From: Gymnodinialimonas ulvae
GTDB taxonomy: Bacteria; Pseudomonadota; Alphaproteobacteria; Rhodobacterales; Rhodobacteraceae
Assembly (NCBI RefSeq): GCF_037543845.1
Contig: NZ_JBBIFX010000001.1
Coordinates: 620,001-684,000 of the forward strand
Length of the DNA stretch: 64,000 bases
Reading direction: 5' to 3'
Below the pieces are notes generated by a model. That model was given only the letters and a program-made list of their open reading frames with translations, searched no databases and was not told the origin of the DNA. Within the stretch, counting starts at the first letter, position 1, and the number at the start of each line of letters is the position of its first letter. The position numbers and the translations under genes were made by a program. Shown piece after piece: positions 53,859-62,022 of the stretch.

Positions 53859-54508
53859 GCATGCACGATCCAAATCGCCGTGGGCTTTTGATCATCCTGT
53901 CCTCCCCGTCGGGGGCCGGCAAATCCACGCTTGCGCGCCGGCTGATGGTCTGGGACGAGACGCTGCGGTTCTCGGTTTCGGCCACGACGCGCGCGCCGCG
54001 CACGGGCGAAGTCGATGGGCAGGATTACCATTTCCTCGACGAGGCGCGGTTCAAGGCGATGGTGCGCGATGGTGAGATGTTGGAGCACGCGCATGTCTTC
54101 GGGAATTTCTACGGCTCGCCGATGGGCCCGGTGTCCGAGGCGATCGAGGCCGGGCGCGATGTGTTGTTTGACATCGACTGGCAGGGCGCGCAGCAGATCC
54201 AGAAAAGCGCGCTCGCCCCGCATGTCCTGTCGATCTTCATCCTGCCGCCCTCGATTGCCGAATTGCGGCGACGGCTCGAAAGCCGGGGGCAGGACGACGT
54301 CGAGACCATCGCCAAGCGCATGCAGAAAAGCTGGGACGAGATCAGCCATTGGGACGGGTATGATTACGTTTTGATCAACGACGATCTTGATGGCACAGAG
54401 GTGAAGCTGAAAGCGATCCTGACAGCCGAGCGCATGAAAGCCAGCCAACAGCCCGGCCTGATGGACCATGTGCGCCGCCTGCAATCGGAATTCGAGGACA
54501 CGCCATGA
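53855..54508 (+). CDS. gmk: Guanylate kinase
   Basis: A 217-residue kinase converting GMP to GDP. P-loop ILSSPSGAGKSTLARRLM (about residues 11-28), then SVSATTRAPRTGEVDGQDYH and the GMP-binding DIDWQGAQQIQ. It overlaps yicC upstream and the gamma-carbonic-anhydrase gene downstream, each by four bases. Confidence 0.96.
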   Translation: MSMHDPNRRGLLIILSSPSGAGKSTLARRLMVWDETLRFSVSATTRAPRTGEVDGQDYHFLDEARFKAMVRDGEMLEHAHVFGNFYGSPMGPVSEAIEAGRDVLFDIDWQGAQQIQKSALAPHVLSIFILPPSIAELRRRLESRGQDDVETIAKRMQKSWDEISHWDGYDYVLINDDLDGTEVKLKAILTAERMKASQQPGLMDHVRRLQSEFEDTP

Positions 54509-55026
54509 CATTGTATGCACTGGACGGGACGGCCCCGAAAATCGCCGATGACACTTGGATCGCGCCGGATGCGAATCTGATCGGCAACGTGGTGCTGGAG
54601 GAGGGGGCGAGCGTTTGGTTCGGCTGTACCCTGCGCGGCGACAACGAGGAAATCCGCGTCGGACGCGGGACCAATGTTCAGGAAAACGTGGTCTGCCATA
54701 CCGATCCAGGCTGCCCCCTGATCCTCGGGGCGGACTGCACGATCGGGCACAAGGCGATGCTGCATGGTTGTGAGATCGGTGAGGGCTCGTTGATCGGGAT
54801 GGGGGCCACCGTTTTGAACGGCGCCATTATCGGCTCAGGCTGCCTGATCGGGGCAGGTGCGTTGATTTCAGAGAACAAGACCATCCCCGACGGCTCGCTT
54901 GTGATGGGGATGCCGGGCAAGATCATACGCACCCTGACCGAGGCCGAGCAGGCGGGGCTTTTGGCCTCTGCTGCGCATTACCGTGACAACATGCGCCGGT
55001 TCCGCGCGGGGTTGGGCGCGCTTTAA
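54505..55026 (+). CDS. Gamma-carbonic-anhydrase-family hexapeptide protein
   Basis: A 173-residue left-handed beta-helix protein: WIAPDANLIGNVVLEEGASV, VWFGCTLRGDNEEIRVGRGT, CHTDPGCPLILGADCTIGHK and HGCEIGEGSLIGMGATVLNG. The three zinc-type histidines are in CHTDPG, IGHKAM and LHGCEIG. Family members include YrdA/PaaY and gamma carbonic anhydrases; activity here is uncertain. Its stop overlaps that of the convergent chpT by four bases. Confidence 0.9.
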   Translation: MTLYALDGTAPKIADDTWIAPDANLIGNVVLEEGASVWFGCTLRGDNEEIRVGRGTNVQENVVCHTDPGCPLILGADCTIGHKAMLHGCEIGEGSLIGMGATVLNGAIIGSGCLIGAGALISENKTIPDGSLVMGMPGKIIRTLTEAEQAGLLASAAHYRDNMRRFRAGLGAL

Positions 55027-55646
55027 ATCAGCTGAAGCGTCATCGCCTCAGTGGTGGCGCTGAACGTGACGACACGGCCCAAGGCCTTCGCCACATGGGC
55101 CAGGACGACGAATTGCGCATCCGACGGGCGTAGATTTCCGGTGGCGGCCAAATCGGCGTCTTGCAACAGCTCCCACACGTCGGCCTTGATGTTGATCCGC
55201 CCGCCACGCGCCTCAAGGCTCCAAGGGCCATCGCTGGCCTGCGTGATGGCGATCTCACCGCCCATCGGAAGGGTGGTTTCGGCACACAGCAGCATCAGGA
55301 AGGCGAGCTTGGTCTCCAACCGGGGCCGGTCGCCATCAATGCGCCAATCGGCCACGATGCGGCTTTGGTGGAAGTAGCCTTCGACCGCCTGCCGTGCCTC
55401 GCGCAGGCTGGTGTTCTGATCCGGCCCGGCGCTTCCGAATGCGAGCCGGAACAAGCGAATGCGGGCCTCCGCCGCGTGCACCGCATCGCGGATCAATTCC
55501 ATTTCCGGCCCGTCGGCCTTGCCGGTCATCTCCAACAGCTCAACGCCATTGCCGATAGCACCGAGAGGGTTAACTAGATCATGACAGAGCCGAGAGGCGA
55601 CCAGGTCGGCCAAGCGGGTCGGAAGCTGGGAATGGACATCAAGCAT
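55023..55646 (-). CDS. chpT: Histidine phosphotransferase ChpT
   Basis: A 207-residue protein that passes phosphate from CckA to CtrA and CpdR in the alphaproteobacterial cell-cycle or motility phosphorelay. The phospho-accepting His22 lies in LVASRLCHDLVNPLGAIGNG, followed by the helical-hairpin dimerisation region and a degenerate ATPase-like domain (LAFLMLLCAETTLPMGGEIA) typical of ChpT. The start at 55646 fits the family. Its start lies 22 bases from the divergent DUF3553 gene. Confidence 0.92.
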   Translation of the reverse strand: MLDVHSQLPTRLADLVASRLCHDLVNPLGAIGNGVELLEMTGKADGPEMELIRDAVHAAEARIRLFRLAFGSAGPDQNTSLREARQAVEGYFHQSRIVADWRIDGDRPRLETKLAFLMLLCAETTLPMGGEIAITQASDGPWSLEARGGRINIKADVWELLQDADLAATGNLRPSDAQFVVLAHVAKALGRVVTFSATTEAMTLQLI

Positions 55647-55668
55647 GGCACGAGGGTCCCTTTGATCT

Positions 55669-55869
55669 ATGGCAAGCAACATGAACGCGGAAGATATCAC
55701 GTCCATCCTTGAGCCGGGAATGTATGTTCAACACCCTGCCGCTCCGGAATGGGGCTTGGGGCAAGTGCAATCGAACATCGGCGGCAAGGTCACGGTCAAT
55801 TTCGAGCATGAGGGCAAGGTCGTTGTGGATGGTCGGCATGTTGCACTGGACATCGTCACACCCTCCTGA
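55669..55869 (+). CDS. DUF3553-family small protein
   Basis: A 66-residue protein: ILEPGMYVQHPAAPEWGLGQ, then VQSNIGGKVTVNFEHEGKVV. The small beta fold resembles a domain found beside UvrD-type helicases; alone it is common in Rhodobacteraceae. Function unknown. The ATG at 55681 is a possible later start. It is divergent from chpT with 22 bases between starts, so the two probably share a promoter zone. Confidence 0.85.
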   Translation: MASNMNAEDITSILEPGMYVQHPAAPEWGLGQVQSNIGGKVTVNFEHEGKVVVDGRHVALDIVTPS

Positions 55870-55898
55870 TGCCGTCACCCTGTCTTAGTCCCGGGTGG

Positions 55899-55914
55899 TT
55901 AACAGTATCTTAAC
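55899..55914 (+). promoter_or_regulatory. CtrA-type box, TTAA-N7-TTAA
   Basis: TTAACAGTATCTTAAC matches the CtrA consensus TTAA-N7-TTAA exactly, with C after both half sites. It lies 112 bases upstream of the olsB-like start and 30 bases after the DUF3553 stop. Control of the ols operon by CtrA is inferred. Confidence 0.65.
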
Positions 55915-56025
55915 ACGGGGTTCGGGCAATTCACTCTTTAGGTGTGGCTTGCTTGCAAATGGCCATGGGGCCGCTTAACCCTGCGCCGACCAACCGCTGC
56001 GCAACAAGGACGAAGCTGGCACCGC

Positions 56026-56799
56026 ATGCCGATGGATGAGCCCCAATTCGAGCTGCGCCTGGCCGAGACCGCCGCGGATATCCTGGCCGCGCAAAGACTG
56101 CGTTATGCGGTTTTCGTGCAAGAACTTGGCGGCGATGGGGCATTGGTGGACCATGATGCCCGGATCGAGGCCGACCGGTTCGACCCGTTTTTCCAACATC
56201 TGCTGCTGCGCGATCTCAACCGACCCGAAGACGACCGCGTTGTCGGGGTCTACCGGCTGATGTGCGAAGAAGGTGCTGCCCGTGCGGGGCGGTTCTATTC
56301 CGAGGATGAATACGACCTTGGTCCGTTGCGCCGCTCGGGGCGGCGGTTGTTGGAATTGGGGCGGTCCTGCGTGCATCGCGAGTATCGCGGCGGGGCGGCG
56401 ATGATGCATCTGTGGACCGGCCTGGCTGACTACATCGCTACCCATGAGATCGAGTTGATGTTCGGCGTGGCCTCTTTCCACGGTCTCGACCCGGCGCCGT
56501 TGGCCGGTCAATTGTCACTCTTGCATCATCGCCATCTGGCCCCGGAAGACATCCGTCCGGTCGCGCGCGCGGAGGCTTATCAGAGGATGGACCTGATCTC
56601 ACAGGACGTGTTGGATCGCCCCGCCGCCATCCGCACGATGCCCGCCCTGATCAAGGCCTATCTCCGGCTTGGCGGGTTCGTCGGGCAGGGTGCTTATATC
56701 GACCGTCCGTTCAATTGCATCGACGTCTGTCTGGTGATGGATGTGGCGCGGATGTCGGACACGCATCGCGCGATTTATCAACGCGGTGTGGGCCGATGA
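56026..56799 (+). CDS. olsB: OlsB-type ornithine N-acyltransferase
   Basis: A 257-residue acyltransferase that makes lyso-ornithine lipid from ornithine and 3-hydroxyacyl-ACP. Typical: AAQRLRYAVFVQELGGDGAL, RRLLELGRSCVHREYRGGAA, the IELMFGVASFHGLDPAPLAG block and a late AYLRLGGFVGQGAYIDRPFN. Directly followed by olsA (ATGA overlap), which supports the assignment. Alternative start: 56032. Confidence 0.9.
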   Translation: MPMDEPQFELRLAETAADILAAQRLRYAVFVQELGGDGALVDHDARIEADRFDPFFQHLLLRDLNRPEDDRVVGVYRLMCEEGAARAGRFYSEDEYDLGPLRRSGRRLLELGRSCVHREYRGGAAMMHLWTGLADYIATHEIELMFGVASFHGLDPAPLAGQLSLLHHRHLAPEDIRPVARAEAYQRMDLISQDVLDRPAAIRTMPALIKAYLRLGGFVGQGAYIDRPFNCIDVCLVMDVARMSDTHRAIYQRGVGR

Positions 56800-57671
56800 A
56801 CGGGCCTCCCGACGGGGCAGGGCCGGGCGCAACGGACACCGACACCTGGCAAAGCGACGAGGCCCCGCCCGAGCCGCGCGCGATCGGCACGAATGAGGCG
56901 CTGCGCATCGCGTGGCGCGGTGGGCCGTTGCTGGTGATCTTGCTGATCTGCTTTCCGCTTCTGCTGGTTCTGCGGCTGCCTGAGCGTGCGATCTGGGGCC
57001 TGAGACGCCCGGTGACGCCTTACATCACGCAGTTTGTCTGCATCTGGGCCTGTCGGCTTCTGTCGCTGCGGCGGGAGGTGGTGGGCACGCCGATGCGCAC
57101 GCCGGGGGCGTATGTGTGCAACCATGTCAGTTTCCTTGATATTTTCGTGCTGAACGCGTGCAAACGTCTCTATTTCGTGGCGAAATCCGAGGTCGGTGGC
57201 TGGCCCGGCGTGGGGTGGCTGGCGCGCGGCACGGGGACCGTGTTCATCCGCCGCGACCGGCGCGAGGCGGCGGCGCAGACAAAGCTGTTCGAAGATCGCC
57301 TCTTCGCCGGACACCCCCTGTTGTTCTTTCCCGAAGGCACCTCGACGGACGGGCGGCAGGTGTTGCCGTTCAAGACCACGCTGTTTGCGGCGTTCTTCTC
57401 GGAGCGGTTGACGGGCGAGATCGCGGTGCAGCCGGTCAGCCTGCGCTACCGTGCGCCTGCGGGCGTTGATGCGCGCCATTATGGCTGGTGGGGGGATATG
57501 GATTTCGGGCCGAGCCTTGTGCAGATCCTCGCCACACCAGGGCGCGGGCAGGTGCAGGTGGTCTACCATCCGCCGATCCCGGTCACAGCGGCGAGCAACC
57601 GCAAAGCGCTGGCCAAAGCGGCCGAGCAGGCGGTGCGCTACGGTCTGGAGAACGGCAGGGCGTTTGGTTAA
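56796..57671 (+). CDS. olsA: OlsA-type lyso-ornithine lipid O-acyltransferase
   Basis: A 291-residue PlsC-family acyltransferase with one N-terminal membrane segment (GGPLLVILLICFPLLLVLRL). It has the H-x4-D motif in NHVSFLD, then TGTVFIRRDRREAAAQ and the PEG motif in LLFFPEGTSTDGRQVL. It adds the second acyl chain to form ornithine lipid. The start overlaps olsB by four bases; the stop overlaps the convergent ThiE-like gene by four bases. Confidence 0.9.
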   Translation: MNGPPDGAGPGATDTDTWQSDEAPPEPRAIGTNEALRIAWRGGPLLVILLICFPLLLVLRLPERAIWGLRRPVTPYITQFVCIWACRLLSLRREVVGTPMRTPGAYVCNHVSFLDIFVLNACKRLYFVAKSEVGGWPGVGWLARGTGTVFIRRDRREAAAQTKLFEDRLFAGHPLLFFPEGTSTDGRQVLPFKTTLFAAFFSERLTGEIAVQPVSLRYRAPAGVDARHYGWWGDMDFGPSLVQILATPGRGQVQVVYHPPIPVTAASNRKALAKAAEQAVRYGLENGRAFG

Positions 57672-58300
57672 CGCAGCGGTGCGGTCAAGCGGCGCAGTGC
57701 GGCCAGCGGGTCGTCCTCCGACCAGATTTCCGGACCGATGGCGAAGAAATCGGTGACGGGCGCAAGGGCTTCGACAAGCCCCGTGTCGAGCGCGCCTTCG
57801 GCCACAACCGGCAATTCGATCATCTGCGACCACCAGGCGAAAAGGTCGACCTCCGCGCGGGTGCCATCGCCGAGGTTGCTGTCGCCGACGGGGCCGAAAC
57901 TGATGTAATCCGCGCCCGCCTCGCCCGCGTTCATGCCGTCGTGGCTGGAGGCGCCGCAAAAGCTTCCGAGGATCGCGTCAGCACCAAGCGCCTTGCGCGC
58001 CGCGCGGATCGAACGCGCCCCATCGCCCAGGTGCACCCCGTCGAGGCCAAGCCGTTCCACCAGCTGGATATGGCGGTCGATCACGATCGGCACGTCGCGG
58101 GCATGGGCCACGTCGCGGCACGCATCGGCGGCGCGCGCCAGCGTGTCTTCATCCTCCCCGGCAAGCGCCATGCGCAGGCACGCGATCTGTGTCCCGTCGA
58201 GCACATCGGCCAGTTGCGGTGCAAAGTCATCCGGCGCGAAGCTTTGCGGCGTGATCAGGTAGATCTGCGGGCGGTCGTCTTGTGCGGCATCATCGGCCAT
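57668..58300 (-). CDS. ThiE/TenI-family thiamine phosphate synthase-like protein
   Basis: A 210-residue TIM-barrel protein: YLITPQSFAPDD, LRMALAGEDEDTLARAADAC, DVPIVIDRHIQLVERLGLDG, VHLGDGARSIRAARKALGAD and YISFGPVGDSN. The phosphate-binding end and the DGVHLG segment fit ThiE, but no thi neighbours are present, and several residues depart from strict ThiE, so it may be a TenI-like paralogue. AGGAGAGC precedes the start. Confidence 0.82.
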   Translation of the reverse strand: MADDAAQDDRPQIYLITPQSFAPDDFAPQLADVLDGTQIACLRMALAGEDEDTLARAADACRDVAHARDVPIVIDRHIQLVERLGLDGVHLGDGARSIRAARKALGADAILGSFCGASSHDGMNAGEAGADYISFGPVGDSNLGDGTRAEVDLFAWWSQMIELPVVAEGALDTGLVEALAPVTDFFAIGPEIWSEDDPLAALRRLTAPLR

Positions 58301-58407
58301 GGCGCTCTCCTGCCAAGCGGGTTTGGGGCGCTGATAGCCCTCCGGCTGTGGCGGGGCAATGGGGGGACGGCTTGCAGCAGGGCGGACCATTGGCTAAGCG
58401 GCGGCCC

Positions 58408-59175
58408 ATGTCCGATACGCAAACCACCCCGCGCCAACCCGCCTTTGTGCTTGTCCGCCCGCAAATGGGCGAAAACATCGGCGCGGCGGCCCGTGCGATG
58501 TGGAACTTCGGCCTCGATCATATGCGGGTCGTGGCCCCGCGTGATGGCTGGCCGAACGAGCGCGCGGTGGCGCTGGCCAGCGGGGCGGGGCGTCTGTTGG
58601 ATCAGGCCGGGCTGTTCGACGACGTGCCCGGGGCGCTGCACGATTGCACCTATGTCTTTGCGACCACGGCGCGTGAGCGGGGCATGACCAAGCCCGTTGT
58701 CACGCCCGAGCGCGCGATGGAACAAGCCCGCGCCATTGCGGCGCAGGGCGGCAAGGTGGGCGTCTTGTTCGGGCCGGAACGTGCGGGGCTTGAAAATGCG
58801 GATATCGCGCGCGCGGATGCGATCATCTCGGTGCCGGTGAACCCGGATTTCCCGTCTCTGAACCTCGCGCAATGTGTGCTGCTGTGTGGCTACGAATGGC
58901 GCAGGCAATCCGTCGATGTGGCGCCTGAGGTTATGGAATTGGCCAAAACGGAGTTTGCCAACGGAGCCGAAATTGCGGCCCTGGGTGATCATTATGAGGC
59001 GCAGATGGAGGAGGCCGGGTTCTTCTGGCCGCCGCACAAGGCCGACAGCATGAAACTGACGCTGCGCAATCTTTGGGGGCGGCTGCCGCTCACCAGGGCC
59101 GATGTGCAGACCCTGCACGGCGTCCTGCGGCAGATGGCGCGTTGGGCCGATGGCAAGCGCAAGGATCACAATTAG
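58408..59175 (+). CDS. TrmJ/TrmH-family RNA 2'-O-methyltransferase
   Basis: A 255-residue SPOUT methyltransferase: AFVLVRPQMGENIGAAARAM (about residues 12-31), then ATTARERGMTKPVVTPERAM, GVLFGPERAGLENADIARAD and the knot segment VPVNPDFPSLNLAQCVLLCG. Family members methylate tRNA position 32 or a similar site. The start at 58408 lacks a strong ribosome site. It is divergent from the ThiE-like gene. Confidence 0.9.
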   Translation: MSDTQTTPRQPAFVLVRPQMGENIGAAARAMWNFGLDHMRVVAPRDGWPNERAVALASGAGRLLDQAGLFDDVPGALHDCTYVFATTARERGMTKPVVTPERAMEQARAIAAQGGKVGVLFGPERAGLENADIARADAIISVPVNPDFPSLNLAQCVLLCGYEWRRQSVDVAPEVMELAKTEFANGAEIAALGDHYEAQMEEAGFFWPPHKADSMKLTLRNLWGRLPLTRADVQTLHGVLRQMARWADGKRKDHN

Positions 59176-59312
59176 CGCGGTCCGCTGGCGGCAGGATCCG
59201 ACAAGGGCGTGGGAGCAGGCCGCAAGCGGCGCCCCCGCGCAAGGTGTCGCGGGCGCTTGAAGGGCGGTGGGGGCCGGGTTAGGTCTGCGCACAAGAGCGA
59301 AGAGGGACGATC

Positions 59313-60452
59313 ATGGCCGGTGGACGCAGCATTTTCGAAGAGGTCGGCGAGGCGCGGAAACCCGCCGCCACACCCGGTGGTGTGACCGGGGATCGTGGGC
59401 GCGGGCGGCGGCGTGTGCGGCTGTTCATCATGATCCTGTTCGTGATGGTGGTGATCCAGATCGCGGTCGGCGGTTTGACCCGTCTGACGGACAGCGGGCT
59501 GTCCATCACCGAATGGGCGCCGATCTCGGGCGCGATCCCGCCGCTGAACGAGGCCGCATGGCAGGCCGAGTTGGAGGCCTACCGTGCGACCACGGAATAT
59601 CAGGAACAAAATCGCGGCATGTCGATGTCGGAGTTCCAGTTCATCTACTGGTGGGAATGGGGCCACCGGCAGTGGGCGCGCTTTCTTGGGGTTGTGTGGG
59701 CGGTCGGATTTGTGGGCCTTCTCGCCACCAAATCGGTGCCAACCGGATGGAGCGGGCGTCTGCTTTTGTTGGGCGCGCTTGGCGCACTCCAGGGCCTTGC
59801 GGGGTGGTGGATGGTGCATTCCGGCCTTGCGCCGGGGATGTTCGATGTCGCCTCCTACAGGCTGGCGGTGCACCTGGTGTTGGCGTTTGTGATCCTCGCA
59901 TTGATGGCGTGGTATATCCTGACGCTCGGGCGGCAGGAGGCGGAATTGATGACCGCGCGCCGGGACGGCGACCGCAAGCTGCATGGGATGGCGACGGGTC
60001 TGTTGCACCTGACGTTCGTGCAGATCCTGATCGGTGCGCTGGTCGCCGGGATCGATGCGGGGCGCAATTACATCGACTGGCCGTTGATGGCGGGAGGGTT
60101 CACGCCGCCGGATATGTGGGTTCTGGAGCCGTGGTATCGCAACCTGTTCGAGAATGACGGCACGGTGCAGTTTCTTCACCGGATCACCGGCTATGTGCTA
60201 CTGCTCTTCGGGATCGGGGCGTGGATGGCGTCGCGTCGGTCGTCGCGGGCGGCCACGAAGCGGGCCTTTGATTGGGTGGGCGTGATGATGTTCGGGCAGG
60301 TCGTTCTGGGCATTGTAACGGTGATGCATTCCTCGCCCTGGTACCTGGCGATCTTGCACCAATTCGGGGCTGTGGTCCTGATCACCCTGATTTTGCGGGC
60401 GCGGTTTCTGGCGCGTTATCCGCTGCCCCAATCCGTGAGAGGAGCCGCCTGA
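59313..60452 (+). CDS. ctaA: Heme A synthase
   Basis: A 379-residue membrane protein with about eight hydrophobic segments that oxidises heme O to heme A for aa3-type cytochrome oxidase. Conserved: IAVGGLTRLTDSGLSITEWA, EFQFIYWWEWGHRQWARFLG (His ligand), MVHSGLAPGMFDVASYRLAV, LVAGIDAGRNYIDWPLMAGG and the late MHSSPWYLAILHQFGAVVL. AGAGGGAC precedes the start. The stop overlaps the M32 peptidase start by one base. Confidence 0.95.
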   Translation: MAGGRSIFEEVGEARKPAATPGGVTGDRGRGRRRVRLFIMILFVMVVIQIAVGGLTRLTDSGLSITEWAPISGAIPPLNEAAWQAELEAYRATTEYQEQNRGMSMSEFQFIYWWEWGHRQWARFLGVVWAVGFVGLLATKSVPTGWSGRLLLLGALGALQGLAGWWMVHSGLAPGMFDVASYRLAVHLVLAFVILALMAWYILTLGRQEAELMTARRDGDRKLHGMATGLLHLTFVQILIGALVAGIDAGRNYIDWPLMAGGFTPPDMWVLEPWYRNLFENDGTVQFLHRITGYVLLLFGIGAWMASRRSSRAATKRAFDWVGVMMFGQVVLGIVTVMHSSPWYLAILHQFGAVVLITLILRARFLARYPLPQSVRGAA

Positions 60453-61918
60453 TGGCCGCGATGGACGAACTTCTGGCGCACCAGCGCACGACCGAGGCGC
60501 TGGGTCAGGTGATGGGCCGATTGGGATGGGATCAGGAAACAATGATGCCGCCCGGTGCGAGCGCGCAGCGCAGCGAGGAGATGGCGGCGCTGGAATCCGT
60601 GCTGCATGCCCGACGGACCGATGGCCGGGTGGGCGAATGGCTTGATCAGGCGCGCCCGGCGGATGATGTGGAAGCGGCGCAATTGCGTGAGATCCGCCGC
60701 AGCTATGACCGTGCGGTGAAGGTGCCGGCGGATCTGGCGGCGGAACTGGCGCGGCTGACCTCGGTCAGTCAGGGGATCTGGGCCAAGGCGCGGGCCGAGG
60801 ATAACGTGGCGGGCTTTTTGCCAACGCTGAAGCAGGTGGTTGCTCTACGCCGGGAAGAGGCCGCGGCGGTTGCCGCGGGGGGCGATCTCTATGACACTCT
60901 TTTGCAGGATTACGAGCCGGGAACGAATGCAGCCGAGATTGCGGCCCTGTTTGATCGGATGCGGCCCCGGTTGGTTGCCTTGCGCGATCGCTTGTCGGGC
61001 GTTCAGATGCCCGCACCTTTGCGGGGGCGCTTCTCGAAGCAGGCGCAGCTTGACCTGAGCGCGGAGATCGCGCGGGTGTTCGGCTATTCCTTCGACACCG
61101 GGCGGATCGATCTGGCGGTGCATCCGTTCAGCTCGGGGTCCGGCGCGGATGTGCGGATCACCACGCGGGTTGATGAGGCGGAGCCGCTGGGGTGCCTTTA
61201 CTCGACCATCCATGAGGTGGGCCACGCCTGCTACGAGCAGAACATCGCGCCCGCGCTGCGCCTGACGGCGTTGGGGCAGGGCGTGTCGATGGGCGTGCAC
61301 GAGAGCCAGAGCCGGATCTACGAGAACCAACTGGCGCGGTCCGCGCCGTTCACGCAGTACCTGCATGGTCACATGGCCGCGCATTTCGGCGGGCTTTCGA
61401 CAGGGGCGGAGGATTTCGCGCGGGTGATCAACCGGGTCGAGACCGGATATATCCGCACCGAGGCCGACGAGGTGCATTACAATCTGCATGTGATGCTGCG
61501 CTTTGATCTGGAACGGCAGCTCTTTGGTGGCGCGTTGGAGGTCGAGGATCTCGAAGAGGCTTGGAACGCGCGGTTCGCGTCGGATTTCGGGATGCAGGTC
61601 GACCGGCCCTCGAACGGGATGTTGCAGGATGTGCATTGGTCGGTGGGGCTGTTTGGGTATTTCCCGACCTATGCGCTTGGCAATGTTTATGCCGGGTGTC
61701 TGCATGCGGCGTTGCGGCGCGACGTGCCGGATCTGGACGCGGGCCTTGCGGCAGGCGATCCGTCGAGGGCGCTTGAATGGTTGCGGGACAATGTGCAGCG
61801 CCACGGGGGTCTGAGACCGCCGCGAGAGACGATCATGCAGGCCACGGGCGAGCAGATCAGCGAGGCGCCTTTGCTGGACTATCTGGATGCCAAATACGGG
61901 GCGTTGTTCGGGGTTTGA
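60452..61918 (+). CDS. Carboxypeptidase M32
   Basis: A 488-residue zinc carboxypeptidase. The catalytic motif HEVGHACYEQN has His254, Glu255 and His258; family marks DIRITTRVDEAE-like VRITTRVDEAEPLGCLYSTI, GVSMGVHESQSRIYENQLAR and the N-terminal MGRLGWDQETMMPPGASAQR are present. It removes C-terminal residues from peptides in the cytoplasm. GAGAGGAG precedes the start inside ctaA. It is followed by palindrome copy 2. Confidence 0.94.
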   Translation: MAAMDELLAHQRTTEALGQVMGRLGWDQETMMPPGASAQRSEEMAALESVLHARRTDGRVGEWLDQARPADDVEAAQLREIRRSYDRAVKVPADLAAELARLTSVSQGIWAKARAEDNVAGFLPTLKQVVALRREEAAAVAAGGDLYDTLLQDYEPGTNAAEIAALFDRMRPRLVALRDRLSGVQMPAPLRGRFSKQAQLDLSAEIARVFGYSFDTGRIDLAVHPFSSGSGADVRITTRVDEAEPLGCLYSTIHEVGHACYEQNIAPALRLTALGQGVSMGVHESQSRIYENQLARSAPFTQYLHGHMAAHFGGLSTGAEDFARVINRVETGYIRTEADEVHYNLHVMLRFDLERQLFGGALEVEDLEEAWNARFASDFGMQVDRPSNGMLQDVHWSVGLFGYFPTYALGNVYAGCLHAALRRDVPDLDAGLAAGDPSRALEWLRDNVQRHGGLRPPRETIMQATGEQISEAPLLDYLDAKYGALFGV

Positions 61919-61923
61919 GGTGC

Positions 61924-61941
61924 GGTTGCAAGGTTGCAACC
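61924..61941. repeat. 18-bp perfect palindrome, copy 2
   Basis: An exact copy of GGTTGCAAGGTTGCAACC, six bases after the carboxypeptidase stop. The following sequence CCTATGTCAACATGCTGAA resembles copy 1, and the AT-rich tail again ends in TTCTTAAC (61991-61998), here with an imperfect AGAAAAG/CTTTTTCT hairpin. Confidence 0.8.
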
Positions 61942-62022
61942 CTATGTCAACATGCTGAATAGAAAAGAGAAAGACGTTTTCGTTTACTTTTTCTTAACAC
62001 TGTGGAGCGTCCCGTTCTGCCC

